Source: an uncultured Planctomycetaceae bacterium
GTDB taxonomy: Bacteria; Planctomycetota; Planctomycetia; Planctomycetales; Planctomycetaceae
NCBI GenBank assembly: GCA_943787265.1
Contig: CALSLT010000001.1
Coordinates: 1-64,000, forward strand
Length of the DNA stretch: 64,000 bases
Direction: 5' to 3'
The position numbers and the translations under genes were made by a program. The notes under the pieces are model-generated. The model did not search any database, had not been told where the DNA came from, and saw nothing but the letters and a program-made list of their open reading frames with translations. Position 1 is the stretch's first letter; every line of letters begins with the position of its first letter. Shown in pieces: positions 25,209 through 35,913 of the stretch.

Positions 25209-27987
25209 CTATTCGAGTGTTCGCTTCACGGTGTCGATCCGGTACGCCTCAAGCAGGTCACCCTCTTTGATGTCATTGAATCCGTCCAACCGGATACCAC
25301 ACTCCATCCCTTCACGCACTTCCTTCGCGTCGTCTTTAACACGCTTCAGGGATGCAATCGGATAGTCATTCAGGACCGTCTGGTCACGAATCACATGCAC
25401 TCGATTCGATCGATCAATCGTACCGTTCAACACTCGGCAACCGGCGATCGTGCCGAATTTGCTGACACTGAATGTCTGCAGGACGAGCGCCCGTCCCGTT
25501 GGCACTTGAACCTTTTCAGGCAGCAACAGCCCTTCCAGGGTCCGCTTAATCTGATCAATAACTTCGTAGATGATCTCGTAGCGGCGAATCTCGACGCCTT
25601 CGCGTTCCGCCAAGCTGCCGAGCTCGATCTTCCGCGATTACGTGGAACGCGACCACAATCGCATCCGAAGCACTTGCCAGGTAGACATCGCTCTCGTTCA
25701 CGCCACCGACAGCTTCGTGAAGAATCTTTACACGAACTTCGGGGTGTTCGAATTTCTCGATTTCACTACGCAGAGCTTCGATAGAACCTTGCGTGTCCCC
25801 TTTCAGGATCACATTCAGATCCTGAACTTCGCCCTCGCGAGCTGCATCAAGAACATCGTCAAGCGTTCTCGGTCGATTCTTATTGGCAAGCATCGACTCG
25901 CGACCAACCTGACGATTTTCTTCTGCGACAGATCGAGCACGATCACTATCGTCAAGCACAAAGAAGCGGTCACCGGCTCTTGGAACGATATCAAGACCAG
26001 TTAGCTTCACTGGAGTCGACGGGCCGACTTCGTCGACCATCTCGCCACGGTCGTTGTAAAGAGCACGAACTTTGCCGAAGGCTTCTCCACAAACAATGTC
26101 ATCACCAACCCGCAGTGTTCCACGCTCAACGATGAGCCACGCAATTGGGCCAACGCCTTCGTCCCGGAATGCTTCGAGGCAAACTCCAACGCTGTTGCAG
26201 TCAGGGTTCGCTTTCAATTCGCCGATTTCTGCCGTCAGCAGAATCGTTTCGAGAAGGTCGTCCAAACCTGTGCCAGACATAGCCGATGTCCGAACAACTT
26301 CGATGTCACCACCCCATTCCTGAGGCTGCACACCGTTCGTAGAAAGGTCCGTTAGAACTTTTTGCTCGTTGATATCTGGCAAGTCGCACTTATTCATCGC
26401 AACGATGACCGGCACACCCGACGCTTTCGCATGACTGATACACTCAACCGTTTGAGGCATCACGCTGTCGTTGGCAGCAACAACCAACACAACGATGTCC
26501 GTTACGTTAGCTCCGCGAGCACGCATTTCACCAAAAGCAGCATGGCCCGGCGTATCAACGAAGGTAACTTTCTTACCTTCGTGATTGATCTGGTACGCTC
26601 GAATGTGCTGTGTAATTCCGCCAGCTTCCCCGGCAGCAACATCTGTCTCTCGAATTTTATCGAGCAAAGACGTCTTACCGTGGTCAACGTGTCCGAGAAT
26701 TGTCACCACTGGCGGACGTTCAACCAGCGACTCCTCAACTTCCTCGGCATCGTAAAGTTCGTCGAGATACTCAGCACTCGTCTGCCCACGTTTGACTTCA
26801 AGCTCAACTCCAAGCTCAGCCGCGATTTCCCAGGCAGTCTCTTCATCCAGCCCTTCGTTAATCGTGACCATGTGGCCGCGCTTAAAGAGAGCTCCAAGTA
26901 TGGACTTCGCCGGTCGGCCGATCGCCTCTGAGAGACTTCGAACTGTAATCGGCTCTTCCAGCGTTGCCGACGTCTTCAGATCCGCCAGATTTGGACCGCC
27001 ACGACGCTTGCGAGGCTTTCTTGCCCTGCGGACTTCACGATCGTCGTCCATCCGAGGGCGATGCCGCCCCTGCCGACGCCCTCGTCGTGACGCATCAAGC
27101 GTTCCAACCTTTGCTTTGTCGCCACCGGCTTCGTCCGTGAATTCGACGTTCTTCCTTCCACGACCGCCACCGCGTGATGTCTTCGACTCTGAAGCTTCCT
27201 TGACTCGTTGCCCAAGCGGGGCCACTTCACCCGGCGTCAGCCGAATTTCAGGTTTCTGAGCCTTGGGCTCGTTCGCGGCTTTCTTGGGCTCCTTGACGGT
27301 AAAGGCAGGAAGAGGTGCAAGCCCTGGCAAAGATGGGCGAGAACGGTCTTTCTCTTTTTCCTTTTCGAGCTCTCGAGCAGCGACCAGATCGGAGTGCGTC
27401 GGTGTACCGCGAGGCCGCATTTCACGAACTGCAGACCGCCCACCACCGTGTTGCGGAACATAATCTTCGCGTTTTACCGAAGCGTCACCGTCCCCCTTCG
27501 ATGGCTCAGCCGCAGGCTCATCTCCGGAGCTATCTACATCGACCGGGGCAACATCCTCTGTTACTTCCGTAGCGGCTTCGCTAACGACCGGCGTTTCGGC
27601 ATCATCCTGAACGGGTGCCGCGGCGTCATCTGGTGCTACTTCCACATCCTCGGATATGGCTGGTTCTGCTTCTACCTTCTCGACAGTGGCCCCTGTGCGC
27701 TCTCGCGGGGTCATCGTGCGGATATCCCGCATGCGACTCCCGATTTTCCGAGCCACATCCTGGCGTGACGGAAGTTCTGCAGCTTCTGCTGGGCTCTCGC
27801 TCGCGTCGCCCTTGGCACCTTCCATGTGCCGCATGACGAGATCTTTTTCTTCGGGAGAAATCGACGCCAACGCCGACCCTTTAACCGTTAGACCTGCGGC
27901 ACGACAGTGCTCAATAAGCACCTTGCTGTCCATGCCCAGTTCTTTGGCGAGCGAGAAAATTCGAATTTTCGTGGCCGTATCTGCCAT
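25209..27987 (-). CDS. infB: Translation initiation factor IF-2, with a one-base frameshift
   Basis: GTPase that brings initiator tRNA to the 30S subunit. About 930 aa after repair. The N-terminus ([21 protein letters not shown] 27987) is the IF2_N domain. A long Glu/Pro/Arg-rich linker follows. The G domain has [21 protein letters not shown] and SAMSG. The main frame ends in [23 protein letters not shown] and a stop. The correct C-terminal domain ([13 protein letters not shown] onward) continues in the next frame after 25610. Removing one C at 25610-25611 restores AEREGVEI. The C2 domain that binds fMet-tRNA is essential, so a consensus error is the likeliest explanation. nusA lies 66 bp upstream. 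Confidence 0.93.
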
Positions 27988-28052
27988 AATCCCCAATCAC
28001 TTTGTGCGCTATCCGGAGTTCGAGCACACCCTGGCTGTTCAACTTCTTTACA

Positions 28053-29546
28053 TCACGACTCCGATTCAGCGGGAGCTGACTCAGCAAGCTCTTCGCCGGA
28101 GGCCTCTGCAGTGTCATCCGTATCCGCTGCTTCACCCTCTCCTGACTCTTCCACCGCTACCGGCTCTTCACCAGCAGAGGCTTCCGTAACTTCAACATCC
28201 TCTGAAGAAGCAACTTCGTCACCAGCTTCACTGGCTGCAGGAGCTGCGTCCGCTTCGGACGGAGTATCTTCCCCCGTTTCCGCAGCCTCTTCAACTGGTT
28301 GAGGTGGAGCAGCCGCTGCCGCAGCCTGTTGCTCGCGTTCGATCGCTCGCAACTGAGCCTCTTCAGACTTCCGTTTCGCTTCTTCCTCTTCCGCCTTTTC
28401 CGCTTCAACATCGGCGAATTCGACAATCGTATTACACTGGTCATCCGTCAAGCCGCCGAGCTCAGCCAGCTCATCCGGCTCGATAACCGAAAGGTCGTAA
28501 AAGCTGAAGAAGCCCTGCGAAACCAGATTCTCAGCAAGCTCAGCTTCCACTCCCGGAACTTCCGAAAACGCCATCACTGACTTTTCGAGCTGCTCATCCA
28601 GTTCGTTCTGAGTCATCACCTCGATGTCCCAGCCAACCAGCTTTGAAGCCAGACGAACGTTCTGTCCGCGTTTTCCAATTGCCAGAGACAACTGGTCGTC
28701 TCGAACCAGGACAATCACACGACCAAGCATTGGGCAAAGAATGACGTCCTCGACCTCTGCCGGCTGCATTGAGTTCGGTACAAGAACCTGCAACGAATCG
28801 TTCCACCGAACGATGTCCACTCGCTCGCCCGCCAGTTCATCGACAATTGTGCGAATCCGAGCACCTCGAACGCCGACACACGCACCAACCGGGTCGATCT
28901 TATTGTCGATGCATGAAACTGCGACTTTTGACCTGTACCCGGCTTCGCGAGCCAACGACCGAACTTCGATAATCCTTTCCGAAACTTCCGGAATCTCTGA
29001 CTCGAACAGCCGCAGAACCAACTCTGGGTGCTTTCGCGAAAGAATGACTTTAACGCGGCTGCCAGCCTTCCTTACCTCAAGAACGACTGCCCGCACACGT
29101 TCGTTCGTGCGATAACTTTCGCCTGGAATCTGTTCACTTCGCGGGAGCACTGCCTCAACTTTGCCAATACTGACAATGGCTGCCCCGCCTTCAAAACGAA
29201 CAATCGTCCCACCGACAAGTTCGCCCTTCTGTTCCTCAAATTCGTCGAAAACAGAATCTCGTTCCGCTTCGCGAAGCTTCTGAATCATCACCTGCTTAGC
29301 AGTTTGGGCAGACACTCGACCGAGAATGTCCCCTAACTCGTCAGGATCAAGATCCGTCCCGTTACACTTAATGGTCGGCTCACCGTGTTCACGATCAACG
29401 GAGACTTCGAGTTCGAAGTCTTCGCCAAAATGCTTACGGGCGGCAGAGAGGATCGCCGATTCGATCCCGTCGAAGACAATCTCCTTGTCGATGTTTTTGT
29501 CGCGGTGCAGCGCGTCAACGACTCTGAGAACTTCGTTACCGTTCAT
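28053..29546 (-). CDS. nusA: Transcription termination/antitermination factor NusA
   Basis: 497 aa from ATG 29546 (AAAGGACGG upstream); the frame is open to 29669. N-terminal RNA-polymerase-binding domain, S1 domain ([18 protein letters not shown], about 135-150), KH1 and KH2 ([18 protein letters not shown] and [16 protein letters not shown]). A helix-hairpin-helix-like segment ([19 protein letters not shown]) and a very acidic Ala/Glu/Pro-rich tail follow. First gene of nusA-infB-rbfA here. rimP, which usually precedes nusA, is not upstream. Confidence 0.95.
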   Translation of the reverse strand: MNGNEVLRVVDALHRDKNIDKEIVFDGIESAILSAARKHFGEDFELEVSVDREHGEPTIKCNGTDLDPDELGDILGRVSAQTAKQVMIQKLREAERDSVFDEFEEQKGELVGGTIVRFEGGAAIVSIGKVEAVLPRSEQIPGESYRTNERVRAVVLEVRKAGSRVKVILSRKHPELVLRLFESEIPEVSERIIEVRSLAREAGYRSKVAVSCIDNKIDPVGACVGVRGARIRTIVDELAGERVDIVRWNDSLQVLVPNSMQPAEVEDVILCPMLGRVIVLVRDDQLSLAIGKRGQNVRLASKLVGWDIEVMTQNELDEQLEKSVMAFSEVPGVEAELAENLVSQGFFSFYDLSVIEPDELAELGGLTDDQCNTIVEFADVEAEKAEEEEAKRKSEEAQLRAIEREQQAAAAAAPPQPVEEAAETGEDTPSEADAAPAASEAGDEVASSEDVEVTEASAGEEPVAVEESGEGEAADTDDTAEASGEELAESAPAESES

Positions 29547-29653
29547 TTCCGTCCTTTCGAAACGATGTCCGACCGCCGAACTATCAATCCTCGGCGAACT
29601 TCGCCGGTTCTGAACTCCAAAAATGACCGCTCTTGAACTTTCATCCATCCAAC

Positions 29654-29679
29654 AAAAAAAGTGGGACAAGTCCCACTTT
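29654..29679 (-). terminator. Intrinsic terminator/attenuator in the nusA leader
   Basis: AAAGTGGGAC (29658-29667) pairs with GTCCCACTTT (29670-29679). On the minus strand the stem is followed by seven T residues (complement of 29654-29660). It lies about 108 bases upstream of the nusA ATG in the transcription direction. It could end transcription from the gene further upstream, or attenuate the nusA operon. Confidence 0.82.
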
Positions 29680-30164
29680 GCGCGCCAGCACCCAATGTGA
29701 TTGGTACCGGCCGACGACGAACTTAATCATCGCCAATTCAACCCTCAAAATGAGGAGTGATCTTTGCCGTCAATCGCTCACATGGAAGCAACCTTTCAAG
29801 GAGTTGGGGAGGAAGAACCTACCAAACCCAATGAAAATGCGATCTGCCGCGACATTCAATCAATCGACCAAAAGTCACAACATGGCATCGCGTGAACGTA
29901 AAAAAACTGCCCGGGAGACCAGCGACACGCTGAGATCCCAACTCCGACGTCCAGTGACGCAGGAATCTAGTTTCCGGGATCTTCCACGTCAAGGACCGTG
30001 AAGCGTCGGAAACCGTAACCTCATAACATTTTTCGACGACTGACAGGCTTCACGAGGACGCCCGATTAGTTCTCGGAATTATCGATCGCGGCCCCTCACC
30101 CAATTCGACCAAAACTGCCAATCCGAGAAAATCCGCCAACTTTACGTGGCTCGTTTCGAGCAAC
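29680..30164. other. Intergenic region upstream of the nusA leader
   Basis: About 485 bp between the SMP-30-like gene's natural stop and the terminator. The nusA promoter should lie between the terminator and the gene, or here if the hairpin is an attenuator. I see no supported gene or RNA. Confidence 0.4.
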
Positions 30165-31058
30165 TCATTTCCGAGCTGGCTCCGGCCGCGTGCCGGATAC
30201 ATTCATTCTTTGCCGATACAACCCACCAAAAGCGGTTATATAGAGCGACCGGGAATCCGAATCCCCAAACGCACAATTAATCGGCCGCGTCGGACAGGCA
30301 ATCTTCCCGAGCAGTTTTCCGGACGGACTCCAAACCTAGATATCCGTCGCTCCGGCACAGTAAACATTCCCGGACCGGTCAATTGTCATCCCATCTGCCC
30401 CCAAAGCTTCGCCGTCGTCCATCGCCGCAAACTCGCGTCGTTTTGTAGCCGTTCCGTCAGCCTGGATGTCGTACGCCTGAATCTTCTTCGGACGATACTC
30501 GGCGACATATAACGTGCTCCCGTCCGGCGACATCGTAATTCCGTTGGGAGATTCAACCTTCGGCACAGCGACGATCAACTTGCCATTCGGCCGCCGATAC
30601 ATCACCCGTCCCTGTTTCGTCAGCGTGAAATAGATCCCGCCCGAACTGTCGACCACCAGATCATTCGGCCGAGCAAGGGTTTTTCCACTCCCTTCTGCCT
30701 CGGTCAGGTACTCTTTCTTCCCATTCGCCAGGCGAGCCATCCGCCCCGCCGCATTGTCCGACAAATAGAGAGAGCCATGACTGAAGTACGAGGCACTGAT
30801 CCGCCCCGCATCTTCTAATACCACCTCGACCTTCTTCTCATTCGGGAAGTATCGATAAAGCTTCTCGCCCTTCACGTCCGGAAAAAATAGTGACGACGAA
30901 CCGTCCCACGCCGGCCCGTCGGCGAGACCAAATTCGGTCGCGATCACTTCCAACGAGCTACTTTCATCGACAATCGACTCAGCCAACGAAACCCGAGCCA
31001 CCCCAAACAGAAGCCCCAGGCAAACAGCGGACAACAGACACCGGCGAAGAATTTTCAC
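30165..31058 (-). CDS. Secreted SMP-30/gluconolactonase-like protein with in-frame amber codon
   Basis: Six-bladed beta-propeller of the SMP-30/lactonase family. GTG 31058 (GGGGG upstream) gives a signal peptide (LLSAVCLGLLFGVARVSLA). Seen: EFGLADGPAWDG, LARPNDLVVDSSGGIYFT and PNGITMSPDGSTLYVAE, with metal-ligand Asn/Asp. The frame meets TAG at 30336-30338, right after VYCAGATDI. The same frame then continues with VWSPSGKLLGKI and PINCAFGDSDSRSLYITAFGGLY, and ends at TGA 30165-30167. This is a typical family C-terminus, so the TAG most likely replaced a Trp TGG. Nonsense mutation, consensus error or readthrough cannot be separated here. Confidence 0.82.
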
Positions 31059-31256
31059 AGAACGCCCCCTTAACACAGAGCAGAAATATATCAGACGAAA
31101 GCCGCGAACAGGCGCAAAAGCAGCCCGCTCAATAGCTGACGCAAAGGCGATTCGTCCACCAAGACGAATCGAAACTAAAAGACTTCGGACTGAAAACCCG
31201 GCAACATAAGAAACCCGCGCCTTCCCGAAGCATCGCGCCACTCCAATGGCCGCCCG

Positions 31257-31754
31257 TCAAATCAGGTCGAGCTTGCGGTTGCGGCGTTTCTGTGGGCGGC
31301 GGCAGGGGTCGCAGGTGCCGTAGACTTCCAACCGGTGGCTAGTTTTCAGGAATCCCTGAGCACTGGCGATCTTCTCGATCAGGTCGGAGATCTCGTCGTT
31401 GTGAAATTCGAATAGTTCGCCACATTGTTCACAGACCATGTGGTCGTGTTGAGGATAGCCATAGTCGTGCTCCCAGACTTCGCGACCATTCGGGCGAGCG
31501 ACTTTCCGCAGCAACCCAGCCTCTTCCATTGCCTTCAGAGCTCGATACACCGTCGCCCGGCTAACCTGCTTCCCGTCGCTACGACCGGAAAGACGAAGCA
31601 CTAACTGGTCGGTGTCAAAGTGTTCGTGGTCGGAAAAAACTTCCTCGAGAATGATTTCTCTTTCGCGCGTGAATTTCTTCCGTTTCGTGGTCAGATACTC
31701 ACGAAACTTCTCCGAAGGTGAAACCGTCTTATCCAGTGCTGCAATATCGCTCAA
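31257..31754 (-). CDS. fur: Fur-family metal-responsive transcriptional repressor
   Basis: 165 aa. The start is TTG at 31754, supported by GGAGG five bases upstream. N-terminal winged helix (TREREIILEEVFSDHEHFD and VSRATVYRALKAMEEAGLL), then the His-rich metal region HDYGYPQHDHMVCEQCGELFEFH, and a second CxxC pair (CDPC) near the C-terminus. The two CxxC pairs form a structural zinc site in Fur, Zur and PerR relatives. Controls iron (or zinc) genes; the exact metal cannot be read from sequence. It stands alone. Confidence 0.9.
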   Translation of the reverse strand: MSDIAALDKTVSPSEKFREYLTTKRKKFTREREIILEEVFSDHEHFDTDQLVLRLSGRSDGKQVSRATVYRALKAMEEAGLLRKVARPNGREVWEHDYGYPQHDHMVCEQCGELFEFHNDEISDLIEKIASAQGFLKTSHRLEVYGTCDPCRRPQKRRNRKLDLI

Positions 31755-31899
31755 AACATCCTCCGGAACTCACTCCGACCGGTGGCAAAACAGACTCTCA
31801 CAAACAACAACCGCGCGCAGAAAAACTGACTGACCGCCGAGACAGATTCTCGACCGTTCAATCAGCAACCAATATCAAACAATCAGCCACAGCCGGTGC

Positions 31900-32187
31900 T
31901 TATTCAGCCAAAAGGCTTTCCAGCATTCGATCCACGGCGATATCCAGCTTTTCTGGAGTCTCGTAAGTCCCGTCGGCAATCTGCTGCTGAATCTGGGCGA
32001 TCCGTTGTGACTGAAACTCAGCCTTGAGATCCACCTGACTCGGAGCAGCAGAGTTAACCGAAGTCAGCTCCAGCTCGTCTGTAGGCGACGTTGGTCGTGC
32101 TTCGGGTGCTGGTGGTGGAGTTGCTGGCTGAGCCACTTTTCGGACAGGCTGACTGCCACTGACGGGGCCGATTCCGTTGACATCCAT
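31900..32187 (-). CDS. flgM: Negative regulator of flagellin synthesis FlgM (anti-sigma-28)
   Basis: 95 aa from ATG 32187 (GGGAGA upstream), typical FlgM size. Short conserved start (MDVNGIGPV), a Pro/Ala/Thr-rich disordered middle, and the C-terminal sigma-binding helices (KAEFQSQRIAQIQQQIADGTY, shown in part; then LDIAVDRMLESLL). FlgM holds the flagellar sigma factor until hook completion and is then exported. No other flagellar gene is in the window. It implies the organism can make flagella at some stage. Confidence 0.85.
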   Translation of the reverse strand: MDVNGIGPVSGSQPVRKVAQPATPPPAPEARPTSPTDELELTSVNSAAPSQVDLKAEFQSQRIAQIQQQIADGTYETPEKLDIAVDRMLESLLAE

Positions 32188-32298
32188 GTCGGCTCTCCCT
32201 TGATAGGTTAAGAAATGAACACTGCCAAAGTCGCTGTGTAGAACCTCGGCAGCAGGCAGCATCCTATGCCAGAACCCAGAATCACTCAACTTCTGTAT

Positions 32299-32865
32299 TT
32301 AATCTTCCGCTCCATCGAGCAGCAGCCCCAGATACGACTTCCGCTCGACCGACGAATCGTCAAGACCGACCTCTGCACAGAGACTTCTCAGGGCAGCCTG
32401 CGCGGCTTCCAGATCCGCCTTTTCCGCCAGAAGTTCGACTTCCAGGAACTCTCCGACCTGGTCAACCGAGTCCAGAGCGAACTCAAACCGCCGGCCGTTT
32501 CTTTCGACTTCGAACTGTTTTCGCACTTTTCGAACAACAGCGACCGAGTGAAATCCCAGAATCGTCAGCACTTCGCCGATCTCTTCCGCGGTCTTAGAGC
32601 CATCGCCAAGCGACGATTCAATCTCGCGGCGAGTCTTCGTTTTCTGGTCGATCTTCGGCCCCTTCCAGGTCAGCCAGTTCTGATCTCCGACCGACCGAAT
32701 CCGCAGAGCCTCATCTGTTGTCGCGAAATCCCGGACAGGATGATTGAAGTAGTGGTCGGCCTGCCGAACTTCTCCAATGGCCGTGGCTCCAAATTCCAGC
32801 AACCTGGCAGCGATCGACTCGGCCGGTTCATCGAGTCGAAATTTCTGCTCCACTTCGTACTGCAT
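32299..32865 (-). CDS. CYTH domain protein (class IV adenylate cyclase/CyaB-like)
   Basis: 188 aa. The N-terminal EVEQKFRL carries the ExExK signature of CYTH triphosphate tunnel enzymes. Basic and acidic strands of the tunnel follow (ALRIRS, LTWKGPK, TKTRREIE, VRKVRKQFEV, FEFALDSVDQVGEFLEVE). Members hydrolyse or cyclise triphosphate substrates: class IV adenylate cyclase, thiamine triphosphatase or tripolyphosphatase. The specific activity cannot be read from motifs alone. Cytoplasmic. It lies between flgM and a small membrane protein on the same strand. Confidence 0.88.
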   Translation of the reverse strand: MQYEVEQKFRLDEPAESIAARLLEFGATAIGEVRQADHYFNHPVRDFATTDEALRIRSVGDQNWLTWKGPKIDQKTKTRREIESSLGDGSKTAEEIGEVLTILGFHSVAVVRKVRKQFEVERNGRRFEFALDSVDQVGEFLEVELLAEKADLEAAQAALRSLCAEVGLDDSSVERKSYLGLLLDGAED

Positions 32866-32892
32866 CTGTCGGAAATTCCTTGTTGAACATGC

Positions 32893-33171
32893 CTAATCAA
32901 CATTCAGATCGGATGCCTGCGAGTTCGACGATGGCAACTCCCCAGCAGCGTCAGAAACTCTCGGTATCGACTCAGTTCGTCGGTATTGCTCACCGACAAA
33001 GTACGAAAGCGACGCGAGGAAAATATTGATCCCGCCTAACGCCAGATAGACCGACGGCGTCGCCGAGACACACGCAGTCACGCCGTTGAACGCCGCATTC
33101 AACAACCAGAACGTTGCCGAAATTCGCCACAGAGTTGAGTTTCTGGGAGGCCACCCTCGCAACTGGATCAT
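32893..33171 (-). CDS. Small two-span membrane protein
   Basis: 92 aa from ATG 33171 (a TTG start at 33210 is possible). Two hydrophobic stretches (FWLLNAAFNGVTACV and VYLALGGINIFLASLSYFVG, about residues 20-65) with short loops and a polar Ser-rich C-terminal tail. No family recognised. It lies 27 bp upstream of the CYTH gene on the same strand, and the two may be co-transcribed. Confidence 0.5.
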   Translation of the reverse strand: MIQLRGWPPRNSTLWRISATFWLLNAAFNGVTACVSATPSVYLALGGINIFLASLSYFVGEQYRRTESIPRVSDAAGELPSSNSQASDLNVD

Positions 33172-33424
33172 CGCACAACTCCCGCTCGTCGGTCCGAAAA
33201 GGTCAGACAACCTTCGCTAACCATGAACGATCTCCGAAGCGACGCACCGAAGCAACGCCATTTTCAGAACGCACCACCATCCCGGCCGCCAACGCCACGA
33301 TCGACAATTGACAACACTCTGTTGGCGAAAGGGCCAGCATATCGCAATAATCTTTGCTGATGCGTCTTTCGCATCCCCACCCCATCCGTCCTCGAACGGC
33401 CCACCAAAACGTCAGGAGTTTCCA

Positions 33425-35902
33425 GTGAAACCCTCGTTCCGCAATCTGACGTGCATCCTCGCCGTCGCTTTTTGCCTTGAGCAGGCATCCGCAAGTGGCG
33501 GTGAGCCGTTCGCAGTCTCCCCCACAAAGATCGAACTCGGCGGAAACTTTGAACGCGTGCAGCTAGTGGTCACTCAACTGAATGCTGCCGGCGAGACAGC
33601 CCACACATCCGCCGACCTCACGACCGACGCGACTTTCACCCTGGCAAATCCGTCGCTTGCTTCAGTAAGCAAAGATGGCCGACTACTCGCGATCGCCAAT
33701 GGCAAAACAAGTATCACAGTCAAAGTCGGCAACGAGACTCTTGAGAAAAGCGTCACAATATCGGGCATCGAAACACAACCGGCCACAGAATTCGTCCGTG
33801 ACATCGCCCCGATCCTCAGCAAGACCGGCTGCAACATGGGAGCGTGCCACGCCACCCAGCATGGCCAGGGCGGTTTCAAACTGTCGGTGTTCGGGTTCGA
33901 AGCAAAAGCCGACCGGGAAGCCATCGTGCGAGACCGGCACCAGCGCCGCATCAACATGGTCTCTCCCGAGCAAAGCCTGTTTCTGCTGAAGCCGACAATG
34001 ACCGTCCCTCACGGAGGCGGTAAGCGACTGGCTCCGAATTCGGTCGAGCATCAAACGCTCGTCGCCTGGTTAAAGAACGGTGCTCCGGCTCCGAAAAAAG
34101 AACCCGCGATCGTCACCGCGCTTTCCGTATTTCCGAAACAACGAGTTGGTAAACAGGGGCTGTCACAACAGCTTCGCGTCGAAGCGACTTACGCTGATGG
34201 CTCTGTCCGCGACGTCACTGCCCTAGCACTCTTCGATTCGATGGACGAAGCGATGCTCGACGTTTCCGACACAGGATTCGTCAGAACTCACGGCAAAGGA
34301 CAGGCACCGATCATGGTCCGCTTCGAAGGCCAGGCCGGTATCGCCATGTTCGTTGTTCCGTATGACGACGCGATCAAACTCGCCGGTTGGCAAAACAACA
34401 ACTTCGTCGACGAACTGGCCGAGAAAAAATTCCGTGAACTCGGCATCGAACCATCGCCGCTCTGCGACGACGCAACTTTTGTCCGCAGAGCATTCCTCGA
34501 CGCAACGGGCACGCTTCCAACCATCGAACAGACCGCAGCCTTCCACGCAAACACCAACGCCGACAAACGCGAGCGGTTGATCGAAGAACTGCTGGGCCTC
34601 ACCGGCGATCCGCTCCGCGACCTCCACAATGACAACTACGCCGCATGGTGGACGCTGAAATGGTCCGACCTGATCCGCAACACCAGCAACGGCGGCGGCC
34701 AGGAACAGGCGATGTGGTCAATGCACAACTGGATGAAAGAAGCGTTCCGCACCAACCGCACCTTCGACAAAATCGTGCGGGAGCTGGTCACCGCCAAAGG
34801 CTCGACATACTCAAACGGCCCGGCCAACTACTTCCGCATCTTCCGCAACGCGACCGAGCTCACGGAATCCACTGCTCAACTATTCCTTGGCGTCCGTCTG
34901 GAATGCGCGAAATGCCATCACCATCCGTTCGAAAAGTACGGACAGGATGACTACTACGCCTTCTCCGCATTCTTCTCCCGAGTCGGCACAAAACGCAGCG
35001 AAGAGTTCGGTCTGTTCGGCAACGAATCCGTCGTCATCGTCAAAACATCCGGCGAAGCGTCCAACCCGCGGACTCGCAAACGTATGGAGCCGACTCCGCT
35101 TGAAGGCGAACCGACCGATCACCCACTCGACCGACGCATCGCTCTGGCCGACTGGCTAACCGCCAAGGACAACGGCTACTTCGCGAAAAGCACCGTCAAC
35201 CGCTACATGAGCTACCTGCTCGGCCGAGGTCTCGTCGAACCGGTGGACGACCTACGCTCAACCAACCCACCAACAAACCCTGAGCTACTGGACGCCCTTG
35301 CCAAACACTTCGCCGAAAACAACTTCGACCTGAAACAACTGATCCGAATCATCATGACTTCGAGGCTGTACCAGCTCGATTCGCAGCCGACCGAAAAGAA
35401 CGTGCTCGATCAGCGTTTCTACAGCCACTACCACGTCAAGCGACTGCCGGCCGAACCGTTGCTCGACGCGATCGATCAGGTAACCGGCTCACGCACCAAA
35501 TTCAAAAACCTTCCGCAAGGCACGCGCGCGACAGAGCTTCCCGACGCTGAGTATCCCAACTATTTTCTGAACACGTTTGCCAAGCCGCGACGAGCCAGCG
35601 TCTGCGAGTGTGAACGTTCTCCCGACGAGAACCTCGTACAGGCTCTGCACACACTCAACGGCGACACATTGACAACGAAACTCGCCGACAAGAACGGTCG
35701 CATTGCGAATCTCATCAAAGAGAAAAAACCACCTGAGAACATCGTCAAAGAGCTATACCAGGCGGCCCTCTGCCGACCGCCCAGCGACGCCGAGCTGAAT
35801 ATCAGCGTCGAATACGCCAAGGAATCACCGACTCCCCAGGAAGGTTACGAAGACCTGCTATGGGGCCTGATGAATTCGAAGTATTTCCTGTTCGTTCATT
35901 AA
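33425..35902 (+). CDS. PSD1-type protein: Ig-like + c-type heme motif + DUF1549 + DUF1553
   Basis: 825 aa from GTG 33425, with AGGAG 6 bases upstream. Signal peptide (1-22). Order: bacterial Ig-like (BIG2-type) domain at about 25-115, a heme-like CNMGACH motif, a second Ig-like region, DUF1549 (CAKCHHHPFEKYGQDD, CxxCH), and DUF1553 (NRYMSYLLGRGL, YFLNTFAKPRRAS). These planctomycete proteins are exported; roles in surface polymer handling have been suggested, but the biochemical function is unknown. The PPC protein starts 11 bp downstream, a likely operon. Confidence 0.88.
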   Translation: MKPSFRNLTCILAVAFCLEQASASGGEPFAVSPTKIELGGNFERVQLVVTQLNAAGETAHTSADLTTDATFTLANPSLASVSKDGRLLAIANGKTSITVKVGNETLEKSVTISGIETQPATEFVRDIAPILSKTGCNMGACHATQHGQGGFKLSVFGFEAKADREAIVRDRHQRRINMVSPEQSLFLLKPTMTVPHGGGKRLAPNSVEHQTLVAWLKNGAPAPKKEPAIVTALSVFPKQRVGKQGLSQQLRVEATYADGSVRDVTALALFDSMDEAMLDVSDTGFVRTHGKGQAPIMVRFEGQAGIAMFVVPYDDAIKLAGWQNNNFVDELAEKKFRELGIEPSPLCDDATFVRRAFLDATGTLPTIEQTAAFHANTNADKRERLIEELLGLTGDPLRDLHNDNYAAWWTLKWSDLIRNTSNGGGQEQAMWSMHNWMKEAFRTNRTFDKIVRELVTAKGSTYSNGPANYFRIFRNATELTESTAQLFLGVRLECAKCHHHPFEKYGQDDYYAFSAFFSRVGTKRSEEFGLFGNESVVIVKTSGEASNPRTRKRMEPTPLEGEPTDHPLDRRIALADWLTAKDNGYFAKSTVNRYMSYLLGRGLVEPVDDLRSTNPPTNPELLDALAKHFAENNFDLKQLIRIIMTSRLYQLDSQPTEKNVLDQRFYSHYHVKRLPAEPLLDAIDQVTGSRTKFKNLPQGTRATELPDAEYPNYFLNTFAKPRRASVCECERSPDENLVQALHTLNGDTLTTKLADKNGRIANLIKEKKPPENIVKELYQAALCRPPSDAELNISVEYAKESPTPQEGYEDLLWGLMNSKYFLFVH

Positions 35903-35913
35903 CCGAGCCCACG

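Noticed and set aside
25209-25613. Separate 134-codon gene downstream of infB (TTG start)
   Set aside because: It encodes the missing IF-2 C-terminal domain in the next frame, so it is part of infB after a one-base shift, not a separate gene.
29633-30001. 122-codon plus-strand ORF upstream of nusA
   Set aside because: No ribosome site, biased composition and it starts inside the nusA leader terminator region; no family.
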